From Bacillus benzoevorans (GTDB lineage Bacteria > Bacillota > Bacilli > Bacillales > Cytobacillaceae), in NCBI RefSeq assembly GCF_014207535.1, contig NZ_JACHGK010000003.1, positions 1 through 64,000 of the forward strand: a DNA stretch of 64,000 nucleotides. Reading direction: 5' to 3'. The notes beneath the pieces are model-generated. The model made no database searches, was not told the DNA's origin, and was given only the letters and a program-made list of their open reading frames with translations. Of this stretch, positions 17,182-25,562 are shown one piece after another. Position numbers and translations under genes: made by a program. Numbering within the stretch: the stretch's first letter is position 1; every line of letters starts with the position of its first letter.

Positions 17182-18051
17182 TTATTTTTGTCCATGGCAT
17201 GATGAAAGATCCTTTATCCACATATTCATGTTCTCTAGTTTGTCATATATATAGCAGTTATTCAGCAATCTGCCGCGATACTCAAATCCTAGCTGATGCA
17301 ATACGGCATTCATCCCAAACGATTGTGCTCTCGCGATCGAATAGGCGCAAAATATCCCTTGTTCAACTAGCTCCTCTATCAATTTAATCAGCAGCTGCTT
17401 CATTAGACCGAACTTACGGTGCTCTAAAAGCGTAGCACAATCCGTCATTTCTGCATGATAGTACCTCGAATTAATTTCTGCAGACGCTGCGCTGACGACA
17501 TTTCCCTTTAATAGATAGGCATAGTAGATCGTTCCTTGTTCCATTGTTTTTCTGATATAGTCCGGATCGTGCAGGGGTACAGGGTATATTTGAAACACCT
17601 TTTTGTAAAGGACAGCTAAATTCTCCGCATCCGCCTGATTGACTTTTACTAAATCATATTCTTGCGGCGGAGTGATGGTGACAGAGTTTCTAGTCAATGC
17701 GCCCACATTTCTGACAATAGCATCTTCCTTGAGCCATTGGTGGGACAACTTCCTTGCTTCAACAAAATATTTTGTAAAATAGTAAGCGTCGGAACCGTGG
17801 AAAAAGCGGTCTACCATTGCTTCACATAGATAACCATGTTCTAAAAACGCAGAAAAATCTTCACGGCGCCCAATGACAATTAATTTTTCAGCCTGAAGCA
17901 GCGCGGCTTGCTCTTCCGCTTTTTCAATCATCTGCGAAATATTCCCGCGATAATCGTCGACCCTTACCCGTTTGTTATAAGGATCGAGATAAACTTCCAT
18001 CATGAAATGGTCACTGGAAATACTTTGACGATTGGCATGTTGTTGTGTCAC
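17182..18051 (-). CDS. ablB: Beta-lysine N6-acetyltransferase
   Basis: A 289-residue protein of the AblB/YodP family that acetylates beta-lysine to N-epsilon-acetyl-beta-lysine. The N-terminal half (~1-135) carries family-specific segments such as KLIVIGRREDF and AMVDRFFHGSDAYYFTKYF. The C-terminal half is a GNAT fold (LAVLYKKVFQIYPVPLHDPD, then an acetyl-CoA region near EHRKFGLMKQLLIKL). It is placed directly before kamA as in methanogens and Bacillus. In this genome it is separated from gabT by a terminator-like hairpin, unlike the compact B. subtilis order. Confidence 0.92.
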   Translation of the reverse strand: MTQQHANRQSISSDHFMMEVYLDPYNKRVRVDDYRGNISQMIEKAEEQAALLQAEKLIVIGRREDFSAFLEHGYLCEAMVDRFFHGSDAYYFTKYFVEARKLSHQWLKEDAIVRNVGALTRNSVTITPPQEYDLVKVNQADAENLAVLYKKVFQIYPVPLHDPDYIRKTMEQGTIYYAYLLKGNVVSAASAEINSRYYHAEMTDCATLLEHRKFGLMKQLLIKLIEELVEQGIFCAYSIARAQSFGMNAVLHQLGFEYRGRLLNNCYIYDKLENMNMWIKDLSSCHGQK

Positions 18052-18072
18052 CTTTTATCATCCTTTCCTGCT

Positions 18073-18105
18073 AAAAAAGACCGACTCCCAAAACCTGAGT
18101 CAGCC
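18073..18105 (-). terminator. Intrinsic terminator or attenuator between gabT and ablB
   Basis: On the minus strand TGACTC and GAGTCGG arms (8 bp with G:U pairs) are followed by TCTTTTTT. It could reduce read-through from the yodT-gabT half into ablB-kamA-yokU. I saw no separate sporulation-type promoter in the 135-base gap. Confidence 0.55.
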
Positions 18106-18185
18106 CTTACTTATTCAATACAGCTTACACGCTGCAAAATGGTTCAGTCTTCGCTACGATGAGCTTCATTCTCTTGTCCCTTGTG

Positions 18186-19529
18186 TTACTTTTGTCCGCA
18201 GCTTTCCAAAATGGTCTCTTCTAAAATCGTAAAACCTTCTTCAAGTTGTTCGTCACTTATCACCAATGGGATTAAGAGACGGATGATATTGCCATAAAGA
18301 CCAGCGCTCATCACGATAATCCCTTTTTGATGTGCCTTTGTGATGATCTCTGACGCTAAGTTTTTATCGGGTTCCTTCGTCTGGGCATCTTTCACAAATT
18401 CTAAGGCGCACATCGCCCCTAAATGACGGACTTCCCCGATTTGGCAGCATTTTTCCTGCAGCATTGTAAATCTCTTTGCGAATCTTTTCCCGATTAAGAC
18501 CGCTTTTTGCAGTAATTTTTCTTCCTCAATGGTTTGAATCACAGCCAAGGCTGCCACACAGCCAAGCGGACTTCCCCCATAGGTTCCGCCGATTTCACCA
18601 GGATTGGGGGCATCCATGATGTCAGCTCTTCCTGTCACTGCACTAATCGGGATTCCGGCTCCGAGCGATTTAGACATGGTGATGATATCCGGGACAACTT
18701 CAAAGTGCTCGATGGCAAACATTTTTCCGGTGCGGCCAAATCCAGTTTGAATTTCATCGGCAATAAACAGGATCCCATGTTTTTCACAAATAAATTTTAT
18801 CTGCTGAACAAAATTCTTCGACGGGATGACAAAACCGCCCTCCCCCTGAACCGGTTCGAGGATCACTGCGGCGATTTCCTCCGGTGGTACTTCGCTTAAA
18901 AAGAAAGTCTCAATCTGCTTGATCAGGGCATCATCTAATTCTTTAGCACTTAAAGCTGAACGGTAATAATAGGGATAGGACCATTTATAGGTCTCAGGTA
19001 CAAACGGACCAAATTCGTATTTATAAGGCTTCACCTTGCTTGTTAGAGACAAAGACATATAGGTTCTGCCATGAAATCCTCGTTCAAATGAAATGATTCC
19101 TTTGCGGCCTGTATATTTTCTGGCGATTTTCACCGCATTCTCTACCGCTTCGGCACCGCTCGAAAGAAAAAAGGTCTTCTTTTTTGCATCCCCGGGGGTC
19201 AGATCATTTAATGCTTCAGCAAGCTTGATATAGGGTTCATACATCATGACATGAAAGCAGGGGTGCAAATAATGATCCAATTGCTCCCGTAATGCTTCCA
19301 TCACCCTTGAGGGACAATGACCCACATTCAAAGTGCCGATTGCCCCGGCAAAATCAATAAATGTATTCCCATCGACATCCGTTAAAAGAGCCCCTTCCCC
19401 TTTTGCCGCGAAGGTCTGCACCGTATTAAACGGACCGCGCGGGATAGATTCCAGCTTTCTTGCTAATAATCCTTTGGCAATTGGTCCGGGAATCACTGTT
19501 TTGATCCTTATTCCGCCTATCACCTTCAC
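18186..19529 (-). CDS. gabT: 4-aminobutyrate-type class III aminotransferase
   Basis: A 447-residue fold-type I PLP enzyme resembling GabT. Features are SSGAEAVENAVKIAR, ILEPVQGEGGF, ADEIQTGFGRTGK and the PLP lysine K287 in TMSKSLGAG. GabT converts 4-aminobutyrate and 2-oxoglutarate to succinic semialdehyde and glutamate. The GTG start overlaps the yodQ stop (GTGA), with a second GTG two codons on, showing coupling to the upstream gene. It is absent from this place in the B. subtilis yodT-kamA order, so it is an addition. It may act on an omega- or beta-amino intermediate of lysine breakdown rather than GABA. Confidence 0.88.
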   Translation of the reverse strand: MKVIGGIRIKTVIPGPIAKGLLARKLESIPRGPFNTVQTFAAKGEGALLTDVDGNTFIDFAGAIGTLNVGHCPSRVMEALREQLDHYLHPCFHVMMYEPYIKLAEALNDLTPGDAKKKTFFLSSGAEAVENAVKIARKYTGRKGIISFERGFHGRTYMSLSLTSKVKPYKYEFGPFVPETYKWSYPYYYRSALSAKELDDALIKQIETFFLSEVPPEEIAAVILEPVQGEGGFVIPSKNFVQQIKFICEKHGILFIADEIQTGFGRTGKMFAIEHFEVVPDIITMSKSLGAGIPISAVTGRADIMDAPNPGEIGGTYGGSPLGCVAALAVIQTIEEEKLLQKAVLIGKRFAKRFTMLQEKCCQIGEVRHLGAMCALEFVKDAQTKEPDKNLASEIITKAHQKGIIVMSAGLYGNIIRLLIPLVISDEQLEEGFTILEETILESCGQK

Positions 19530-20800
19530 CCCCTGTCATCATCAGACCCGCACCATTTCAATAGCGAAAGGGCGATAATTTGCGCTGTGCTGATCATATC
19601 CTCTAAAACGATATATTCATTGGTCTCATGGGCGGATCCTGTGACACCTGGCCCAAAAACCACAACCGGGATTTTTCCAACATTCGAAAGAATCCCGCCA
19701 TCTGTTCCCCATGGCGATGCTTCGATTCTCGGCTCTTTTTTCATTACCTGTTGAAATGATGCCGAAATTATCTCCATTAGTTCATGTCCGGAATCTAAGT
19801 TTCCCGGAAGCCATCTGCCGCCAAACCATTCAATTTCCGGAGGATGATTAATAAACCAATCGTCTAAACCTCCTAAACTCATTAAGAAAGACTCCATTGC
19901 CTTTTCTGCTTCCCTTATCGTTTCATTCGGGGCAATCCCGATCCTCCCTTCAATCACGGCTATATCGGGTACAGATGACGGCCACTCTCCGCTGTAAAAC
20001 TTGCCGATATTGATTGGAATAGGGATCGGTGCTGCGGCATACAATGGGTCTGTAATCCCTTCATTTCGTTTTTCTTCTAACTTTTTCAATTGTTCCACCA
20101 CGATGATCATTTTTTCAATTGCGCTGATCCCCTCATATCTTGTTCCTCCATGTGCGGCTCTCCCTTTTACGGTAATCCGGAACCACATCGAACCTTGCTG
20201 TTTTGGAAACAGTTTCATATTCGTCGGCTCGGGAATGATAGCTCCATCTGCTCTATAACCGCGCAATACAGCCGCCAGTGTCCCGGCCCCGCCGCTTTCT
20301 TCCTCTATCACACTTTGAAAAATAACATCTCCTTTCAATTTGATGCCCAAGCTTTGAATGGCCTCAATGGCCATTAGAAGTGAAACAGTGCCCCCCTTCA
20401 TATCCGTTGCACCTCTTCCGTAAAGCCGGCCTTTTTTGATCACACCGCTGTAAGGGTCATGCTCCCATTTCGTTAGGTCCCCCTCGGGAACAACATCGAT
20501 ATGCCCATTTAAGATGATGGACCTGCCCCCGCCCGTTCCCTTTAAGACACCGACAACATTTGGATTGCCGTTGTAGTTATCCCGGTCGCTGCAATAATGT
20601 GGGTGGCTTTTCAAGCCTTCGTTTCCTATTTCCCAAATGTCCAGCTGCAATCCGAGTTCCCGCAGTTTCTCGACAATGATCGCCTGTGCCCTACTTTCCT
20701 CTCCACGAGTACTTCGCTCCTGAACCAGCAGCTGGAGAAATTTTATCCCTTTTAAGCGATTATTCTTTAGCCATTCGTTAATTTCTTCAATCTTTTCCAT
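19526..20800 (-). CDS. yodQ: M20 family deacylase (YodQ-like)
   Basis: An ArgE/DapE-type zinc hydrolase of 424 residues, starting at the ATG at 20798-20800 after AAGGAGAG. The metal and catalytic residues are in place: GHIDVVP (His, Asp), GRGATDMKGG (bridging Asp), EEES (general base and ligand), EPT and GSAHETNE (last His). The dimerisation domain lies in the middle (~200-310). In the kamA cluster it has been proposed to remove an acyl group from an amino acid derivative; N-acetyl-beta-lysine is a logical substrate, by context only. Confidence 0.88.
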   Translation of the reverse strand: MEKIEEINEWLKNNRLKGIKFLQLLVQERSTRGEESRAQAIIVEKLRELGLQLDIWEIGNEGLKSHPHYCSDRDNYNGNPNVVGVLKGTGGGRSIILNGHIDVVPEGDLTKWEHDPYSGVIKKGRLYGRGATDMKGGTVSLLMAIEAIQSLGIKLKGDVIFQSVIEEESGGAGTLAAVLRGYRADGAIIPEPTNMKLFPKQQGSMWFRITVKGRAAHGGTRYEGISAIEKMIIVVEQLKKLEEKRNEGITDPLYAAAPIPIPINIGKFYSGEWPSSVPDIAVIEGRIGIAPNETIREAEKAMESFLMSLGGLDDWFINHPPEIEWFGGRWLPGNLDSGHELMEIISASFQQVMKKEPRIEASPWGTDGGILSNVGKIPVVVFGPGVTGSAHETNEYIVLEDMISTAQIIALSLLKWCGSDDDRG

Positions 20801-20856
20801 ATGAACTCTCCTTCCCCACATTGATTAGAAGAAGTTCTAGAAAATAGGTTTGACCC

Positions 20857-21525
20857 TTATTCCCTTGGAATCACTTTTAGATTATCTTTTACTGAAAAAG
20901 GACAAGCTGTCACCCGCTTAATCGCTTCAAGCGTACAACCCTCTGCTAATTCACTTAGAATGAGCCCATCCTTTTCCACTTGGAAAACAGCCATTTCCGT
21001 AATAATCAGATCGACACAGCCCCGTGACGTAAGCGGCAGGGTGCAGTTGCGCACGATTTTGGCATGACCGTGCTTATCCGTATGGTTCATTAAGACAATG
21101 ACTTTTTTCGCCTTTTGTGCCAGCTCCATAGCACCGCCCATTCCCGGAACCTTTTTACCAGGGACAATCCAATTCGCTAAATCTCCTTTTTCACTGACCT
21201 GCAAAGCTCCGAGAATCGTCATATCGACGCGCCCGCGCCTGATCATGGCAAAGGAAACAGTACTATCACTATAAGAAGCACCGGGGACGATCGTTATCGG
21301 CAATCCCCCGGCATTGCAGAGATTTACATCCTCTTCACCATTCTTCGGGCTCGGACCGATGCCAACCAAACCGTTTTCAGCCTGAAACATGACAGAAACA
21401 TGAAGCGGAAGAAAATTCGGGACTAAAGAGGGGATCCCTATTCCTAAGTTGACGACCATTCCCGGTTTTATTTCTGCAGCCGCTCTTTTCGCCATTTTCT
21501 CCCTCTCTTTTACTCCCATGCCCAT
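20857..21525 (-). CDS. yodR: CoA transferase, subunit B (YodR-like)
   Basis: Beta subunit of a family I 3-oxoacid-type CoA transferase, 222 residues from the ATG at 21523-21525 (8 bases after AGGGGTG; an upstream TTG is too near). The catalytic Glu lies in QAENGLVG, followed by GASYSDSTVSFAMIRRG and the oxyanion-type GAMEL. It moves CoA between organic acids and acts with subunit A encoded just upstream. Its start overlaps the yodS 3' end, so the two are translationally coupled. It likely activates a short keto or amino acid in lysine degradation. Confidence 0.9.
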   Translation of the reverse strand: MGMGVKEREKMAKRAAAEIKPGMVVNLGIGIPSLVPNFLPLHVSVMFQAENGLVGIGPSPKNGEEDVNLCNAGGLPITIVPGASYSDSTVSFAMIRRGRVDMTILGALQVSEKGDLANWIVPGKKVPGMGGAMELAQKAKKVIVLMNHTDKHGHAKIVRNCTLPLTSRGCVDLIITEMAVFQVEKDGLILSELAEGCTLEAIKRVTACPFSVKDNLKVIPRE

Positions 21526-22202
21526 TTCCAATTCACCCCTTTTGATGGGATCACGTAATCGATAAACACTCCCGGTGTAATGATCTCTTCCGGTTCCAAT
21601 GTTCCGAGGGGAGCAATCTCTTCCGCTTCGACAATGGTCAAATTCCCCGCCATTGCCACAAGAGGGTTTGTATTCCGCGCGCTTTTATCAAAAATTAAAT
21701 TGCCAAATGCATCGGCCTTTTTCGCGTAAACAATGGAAATGTCTGCTGTTAATGCCGGTTCAATCAAAAAGGTTTTCCCATTGATGGAACAGGTATCTTT
21801 ATTTCGGGTAACCATTTCATTATCCATGCCAATATCGGTTACGATTGCGGCCAGACCCGCTCCCCCTGCCCGGATCCGTTCAACGAGCGTTCCCTGCGGG
21901 GAAAATTCAATCTCTAACTTTCCTTCTGTCATCAGTTTTCCGGCAATGGGATTGGATCCGATATGGGAAACAATCATTTTTTTTGCTCTTCCGCTGCTCA
22001 CGATTTTCCCAATTCCAATTTGCGGAAAACCGGCGTCATTGCCAATTAAAATTAAGTCACGCAAATCTTTGTCGATGATGGCATCAATGATGGTGGGCGG
22101 AGATCCTACGCCGCCAAAACCGCCAAACATGATCGTCATTCCATGAGAGAAATTTTTCATAACCTCAGCAAGTGTCTTGATTTTTGCAAAAGGATTATCC
22201 AT
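21510..22202 (-). CDS. yodS: CoA transferase, subunit A (YodS-like)
   Basis: Alpha subunit partner of the YodR-like protein, 230 residues. It has the family I signature near the N-terminus (MTIMFGGFGGVGSPPTIIDA), then IGNDAG and the later AGGAGLAAIVT and GKTFLIEPAL segments. Substrate cannot be told from sequence; the family includes acetoacetate and 3-oxoadipate transferases. Overlaps yodT by 8 bases upstream and yodR downstream. Confidence 0.9.
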   Translation of the reverse strand: MDNPFAKIKTLAEVMKNFSHGMTIMFGGFGGVGSPPTIIDAIIDKDLRDLILIGNDAGFPQIGIGKIVSSGRAKKMIVSHIGSNPIAGKLMTEGKLEIEFSPQGTLVERIRAGGAGLAAIVTDIGMDNEMVTRNKDTCSINGKTFLIEPALTADISIVYAKKADAFGNLIFDKSARNTNPLVAMAGNLTIVEAEEIAPLGTLEPEEIITPGVFIDYVIPSKGVNWKWAWE

Positions 22203-23553
22203 TCCCGGCTGTACCCCCTGATTGAATCAGCCCTGTCAAGTCGTGAAAAGAAGCCGTTAGCCGTTTCATTAGTTCATCAATTTCTTTATTGGTTATCGTC
22301 AGAGGCGGAGCGATGATCACCGCATCCCCATTTATTCCATCCGTACCTGCTCCGGCCGGGTAGAGCAGCAAACCGTGTTGCGCCGCTGTTTTGACTGCTT
22401 TCGCGGTTACGTTATCATGACGCGGAAAAGGTTCTTTTGTCCTCCTATCCCTGACAAATTCTAAACCGATTAACAATCCTTTTCCGCGGACGTCGCCAAT
22501 CATTGCGAATTTTTTCTGAAGCTTCTGAAGCTGGGTAAAAAGATAACCGCTTGTTTTAGACGCCTTTTGCATTAACTGGTTTTTTTCCATATACTCAATC
22601 ACAGCCAGTGAAACGGCACAGCTTTGCGGATTTGCACTTAACGTATGCCCGCTCATCACAACTTTCGAACCAGCAAGTATCGGCTCCATTACATGATCAC
22701 TGACAAGTGCGGCGGCAATCGGGGCATAGCCGGCACCCATTCCTTTTCCAAGTGCGGCAATATCCGGAACGACTCCCCAGTGCTCACTTGCCAGCATTTT
22801 ACCGGTTCTGCCGAAGCCAGTCATGACTTCATCGGCAATAAATAATATTTGATTTTCTTCACATATTTTTTTGATTTTTTTATAGTAGTCGGGAGGTGGT
22901 GAAATAGCAGCGCCAGCAGCACCGATGACTGGTTCAGCTATGAACGCCGCAATATGCTCCGGCCCAATTCTTTTAATCGCTGTATCTAATTCCTCTGCAC
23001 AAACCATGCCGCATTCAGGAGCAGAAAGGTGATAGGGACAACGGTAGCAATAAGGAGAATGTATGGCAGGAAAATCATCAAGGAGCGGCACAAATCTTGC
23101 CCTTCTTGCAGCATGACCTGACATGGATAAGGCTCCGAGGGTGATTCCATGATAACTGAGCCAGCGGGATAATACTTTGTATTTCGTCTTTACACCTTTT
23201 TCCTGCCAATACTGTATGGCAATTTTCATTGCGGTTTCCGTCGCTTCAGAACCGCTGTTGACAAAAAAGCTCCAGTTCAAACTGCTGCCGGCAAGTTGCG
23301 CTATCTTTTCCGCCAGCATTTCAGCAGCCTCACTTGTAAACTGCGAGCGATAGACAAACGATACTTTATCCGCTTGCTTTTTCATCGCTGAGGCTATTTC
23401 TTTTACGCCATGACCGATATTGGCTGTAACTGCTCCGGAAGAAGCATCTAAATACTCATTTCCAGCAGTATCATACAAGAAAATACCTTTCCCATAATCA
23501 ATGACGGGATAGGGTTCATCCAGCAGTGGTTTAATTAATTTTGACCCTTTCAT
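22195..23553 (-). CDS. yodT: Class III aminotransferase (YodT-like)
   Basis: A 452-residue PLP aminotransferase and first gene of the lysine cluster. It starts at the ATG at 23551-23553 behind AGAGGTGG. Features are NSGSEATETAMKIA, FIAEPVIGAAGA, ADEVMTGFGRTGK and the PLP lysine in ALGKGMGAG (residue 270). A Cys-rich segment CYRCPYHLSAPECGMVC, at about residues 169-184, is typical of the YodT subgroup and might bind metal. Expected to transaminate an amino intermediate of beta-lysine or its breakdown products. A sigma-E-like -10 lies about 58 bases upstream. Confidence 0.88.
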   Translation of the reverse strand: MKGSKLIKPLLDEPYPVIDYGKGIFLYDTAGNEYLDASSGAVTANIGHGVKEIASAMKKQADKVSFVYRSQFTSEAAEMLAEKIAQLAGSSLNWSFFVNSGSEATETAMKIAIQYWQEKGVKTKYKVLSRWLSYHGITLGALSMSGHAARRARFVPLLDDFPAIHSPYCYRCPYHLSAPECGMVCAEELDTAIKRIGPEHIAAFIAEPVIGAAGAAISPPPDYYKKIKKICEENQILFIADEVMTGFGRTGKMLASEHWGVVPDIAALGKGMGAGYAPIAAALVSDHVMEPILAGSKVVMSGHTLSANPQSCAVSLAVIEYMEKNQLMQKASKTSGYLFTQLQKLQKKFAMIGDVRGKGLLIGLEFVRDRRTKEPFPRHDNVTAKAVKTAAQHGLLLYPAGAGTDGINGDAVIIAPPLTITNKEIDELMKRLTASFHDLTGLIQSGGTAGNG

Positions 23554-23611
23554 CCACCCACCTCTGTTCCTCATGTCTAGAACAAATACATGTGTGTAAT
23601 GCCATTGATAA

Positions 23612-23619
23612 ATTGTATG
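23612..23619 (-). promoter_or_regulatory. Sigma-E-type -10 element upstream of yodT
   Basis: On the minus strand CATACAAT matches the B. subtilis sigma-E -10 consensus exactly. The expected -35 region 14 bases upstream (GAAAGAT) is a weak match. The predicted start near 23605 leaves a ~50-base leader with the AGAGGTGG ribosome site. This agrees with known mother-cell control of yodT-kamA in B. subtilis. Confidence 0.5.
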
Positions 23620-23729
23620 ATTATATCAGTAAAATCTTTCATATATTCTCTTCTTTAGAAAAATTAAATTTTTCCCCATTCAGAGGGCAGCTCCAGTATA
23701 GAGGACATGACAAAAATCATGGAACTGTT

Positions 23730-24461
23730 TTATAATCTAGCCACTCGTTCATATACATCATGCAGTGTTTTGCACCCAAGTCTTTGCACCATTTCTATAT
23801 AAATCGTCCAGAGCTTGGCAGTTAAAATAGCATCACCAAGCGCATGATGACGGTTGATAATCGGAATATCATGATGCTCACAAAATTCATCTAATCTGAC
23901 CATATTCAACTTCGGTTCTGCAATACGGTAAAGAAAGGACGTATCAACAATGCGGTGCTTGAAAGGAGCACGAAAAATTCTTCTGCTTGCGCTTTGCAGG
24001 AAACTTTTTTCATGATTTGCATGGTGTGCTACCAGAGTGGAACCCTGGACAAAGTTGAGAAACTTGCTCAGCACTTCTCCAAGCGGCGGGGCATCCTTCA
24101 GCTGGCTGCCGGAAAGATTCGTTAAACTAGCAATTTCAGGGGAAAGCGGTTTTTCGTAGTGAACTAAAGAATAAAAGAGCTGCTCTTTCTGAATCACTCC
24201 GCCGCACACTTTTACAGCCCCTAAGGAAAGCATTTCATCTCCTTTTTCCGGAAAGAATCCGCTTGTTTCTATGTCAAAAACCACAGCCTCCAATTGATTC
24301 AGCGGAACATACAATGCCTCCCGCTGTTTTTTATCTTTTTCCAAACTTCTTAAATAAGCCATTTGCTGCTGGCTCTGGCCATAATAAGTGCCACTCGAGC
24401 CGCTGTTATTTAACCGGCTTTGAAGACCTTTTACAAAATGGAAAAATGGTTCAAATGCCAT
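23730..24461 (-). CDS. DEDDh 3'-5' exonuclease, DNA polymerase III epsilon-like
   Basis: A 243-residue protein. After a ~55-residue N-terminal extension it has a DnaQ-type fold with ExoI FDIETSG (D63, E65), ExoII around LVAHHANHEKSF and ExoIII HHALGDA. All acidic and His catalytic residues are present, so it should be an active exonuclease. It is not a polymerase subunit by context. Its start lies 2 bases after the stop of the DUF294 nucleotidyltransferase gene, a pairing also seen in other bacteria. Confidence 0.85.
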   Translation of the reverse strand: MAFEPFFHFVKGLQSRLNNSGSSGTYYGQSQQQMAYLRSLEKDKKQREALYVPLNQLEAVVFDIETSGFFPEKGDEMLSLGAVKVCGGVIQKEQLFYSLVHYEKPLSPEIASLTNLSGSQLKDAPPLGEVLSKFLNFVQGSTLVAHHANHEKSFLQSASRRIFRAPFKHRIVDTSFLYRIAEPKLNMVRLDEFCEHHDIPIINRHHALGDAILTAKLWTIYIEMVQRLGCKTLHDVYERVARL

Positions 24462-24463
24462 GA

Positions 24464-25438
24464 TTAACCCCCTTTTTCAATCAGTCGGCAAACATTTAGA
24501 TGCAGTTTTCTTCCATCCTTTAGGATCCTTTTGAATTCCTTTTTTTCCTGCTTTGTGAGATTTTGCATCGATAAATAATGAGTCTCTTCATAGGAAGCAG
24601 CCTTTGATAAGGAGAGACGCAAGTTTAATAGGATCATGAAATGATTTCGTATAATCGGCCAATCACAGTCGTTTAGCTTAATATGCATTAAAGCGTCAAT
24701 CCGTTCCAACGTAGATGTCACCGATACTTTTTCTTTGATGGATAATAAGCGAATGGCATTCACATAAGGAATATAGGCCGAATACTTTAAATCGATAGCT
24801 CCTTTGTGCTTTCCAGAATCGATGACAAGCAGTGCGCCAAGTGGATTGATAGCCTTTTTTATATGCATGACACTTTCCATAAAACGCTTTAAAAGCTGCG
24901 GATGATGTTTTTGATAAGCAAAAATAGAGGATCTTAATGTATCGACAAACTTTCTATTACCTGCTATACATCTGGCATCATAGAAGATTTGCAGATTTCG
25001 AATAGACTCCAAATTGCCATCTTCCATCCAGGTAAATAATTGTGCTTTCCATTCTTCTAAAGCTTTACACCACATGGGATTTGAACTCATAACGTTTCCA
25101 TTGCAATAAGGATAGCCGACCATATCCAGTCCATCTGCCAGTTCCTTGCCTAATGCTAAAAAATACTTTTCATATTCCTTGTTGTCCTGTTCAAAAACCA
25201 ATCCATGATCCTGATCGCTGATAGTACCTTGTTCAAATCGTCCTCCGCTGCCAGTTATAAACCAACAGTAACGACATGGCGGCTCGCCCTTATTTAGGCG
25301 AATAACCGCTAATTGAAATACCTCTTTCATGATCGAATCATGGAATGCATTCAATGTAAGGGTATTTGAGTGAAATTGAGAAATACGCTCTTCCTTCCAT
25401 TGCCTGATTTCATCATAGGACTCAAAACCATTTGCCAT
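24464..25438 (-). CDS. DUF294-type nucleotidyltransferase
   Basis: A 324-residue protein with a GlnD-like nucleotidyltransferase core: GSGGRFEQ (63-70) then D75-x-D77 in TISDQDHGLVF. This is followed by a helical DUF294 C-terminal domain (~170-320). The usual CBS and cyclic-nucleotide-binding domains of longer relatives are absent. Family members are predicted to nucleotidylylate proteins. It is cotranscribed with an exonuclease and lies just after amtB, across a terminator. That invites the idea of PII-like signalling, but no glnK/glnB gene is in the window and the substrate is unknown. Confidence 0.82.
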   Translation of the reverse strand: MANGFESYDEIRQWKEERISQFHSNTLTLNAFHDSIMKEVFQLAVIRLNKGEPPCRYCWFITGSGGRFEQGTISDQDHGLVFEQDNKEYEKYFLALGKELADGLDMVGYPYCNGNVMSSNPMWCKALEEWKAQLFTWMEDGNLESIRNLQIFYDARCIAGNRKFVDTLRSSIFAYQKHHPQLLKRFMESVMHIKKAINPLGALLVIDSGKHKGAIDLKYSAYIPYVNAIRLLSIKEKVSVTSTLERIDALMHIKLNDCDWPIIRNHFMILLNLRLSLSKAASYEETHYLSMQNLTKQEKKEFKRILKDGRKLHLNVCRLIEKGG

Positions 25439-25469
25439 GGCTACACATCCTTGTAAAAAAATAGTTAAA

Positions 25470-25497
25470 AAGCAAAAGCCTCTGACGCCAGAGGCTC
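25470..25497 (-). terminator. Intrinsic terminator of amtB
   Basis: AGCCTCTG and CAGAGGCT form a perfect 8-bp stem with a 4-base loop, followed on the minus strand by TTTTGCTTTTT. Confidence 0.75.
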
Positions 25498-25562
25498 TTG
25501 CCTGATCATCTTATCATGATCGAATGACTTTTGGAAAAATGCTGCGATACAATAGGATTCTA

